Assembly: GCF_041415945.1 (NCBI RefSeq)
Contig: NZ_JBGCUS010000001.1
Span: forward strand, 1,302,001-1,366,000
Reading direction: 5' to 3'
Origin: Ancylobacter sp. IITR112
GTDB taxonomy: Bacteria; Pseudomonadota; Alphaproteobacteria; Rhizobiales; Xanthobacteraceae
Length of the DNA stretch: 64,000 nucleotides
Below, in pieces: positions 63,978 through 64,000 of this stretch. Below the pieces are notes generated by a model. That model made no database searches. It was given only the letters and a program-made list of their open reading frames with translations, and had not been told where the DNA came from. The stretch's first letter is position 1, and each line of letters starts with the position of its first letter. The position numbers and the translations under genes are program-made.

Positions 63978-64000
63978 CAGCATCGGAATGCGCGAATGAC

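Overview
The window is high-GC alphaproteobacterial chromosome. The order pyrB-pyrC-plsY-dprA-topA, then rnr, a DUF983 gene, a Nudix gene and rpmG beside divK, is familiar from Hyphomicrobiales. Together with the codon use and the repeat family seen here it suggests a Xanthobacteraceae-like organism (Ancylobacter/Starkeya type). That placement is inference; no rRNA gene is present.

Region 1 (about 0-29.6 kb) is mostly housekeeping. It holds divK, rpmG, MFS transporters, Nudix, DUF983, RNase R, topoisomerase I, DprA, PlsY, a degenerate dihydroorotase plus PyrB, an AEC carrier, RuvX, a UPF0173 hydrolase, gatC-gatA, chorismate mutase, a glycosyltransferase, a lactate permease, gatB, a GNAT protein, a secreted repeat protein, a glutathione S-transferase and tRNA-Ser(GCT).

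Region 2 (29.6-36.6 kb), just downstream of the tRNA, is a scrambled accessory region. It has small broken genes, an IS3-family element, a polyamine-type binding-protein gene cut by that element, an (R)-amine-transaminase-like gene, a relic of a class III aminotransferase and a 5'-truncated DUF3363 relaxase.

Region 3 (36.1-44.1 kb) is a cassette bounded by degenerate direct repeats of about 65-70 bp. It encodes a three-gene ABC exporter (MacB/DevBCA type), an OmpR-type two-component system and small secreted proteins. Next to it is a DUF2975/Xre pair with a twin palindromic operator, and a secreted protein transcribed the other way.

Region 4 (45.7-54.7 kb) is an acetoin/2,3-butanediol catabolic cluster. 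It comprises acoXABC, a short-chain dehydrogenase, a CMD-family protein and a butanediol dehydrogenase, divergent from the sigma-54 activator gene acoR. A candidate -24/-12 promoter and an upstream palindrome lie in the shared gap.

Region 5 (55.1-61.8 kb) is the most interesting. Three tandem tail-collar proteins lie divergent from a short peptide gene, which has a W-x-x-P-x-L leader motif and a C-terminal Ser-Ser. It is followed by an asparagine-synthetase-like enzyme and a convergent PqqD-HPr kinase-sulfotransferase operon. This looks like a lasso-related RiPP pathway without the usual leader peptidase, possibly making a phosphorylated and/or sulfated peptide.

Region 6 (61.9-64 kb) holds small conserved genes, a cold-shock gene, rpsU and a single-domain response regulator. 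A dispersed hairpin repeat occurs at four places and supplies the TAG stop codon of neighbouring genes at three of them.
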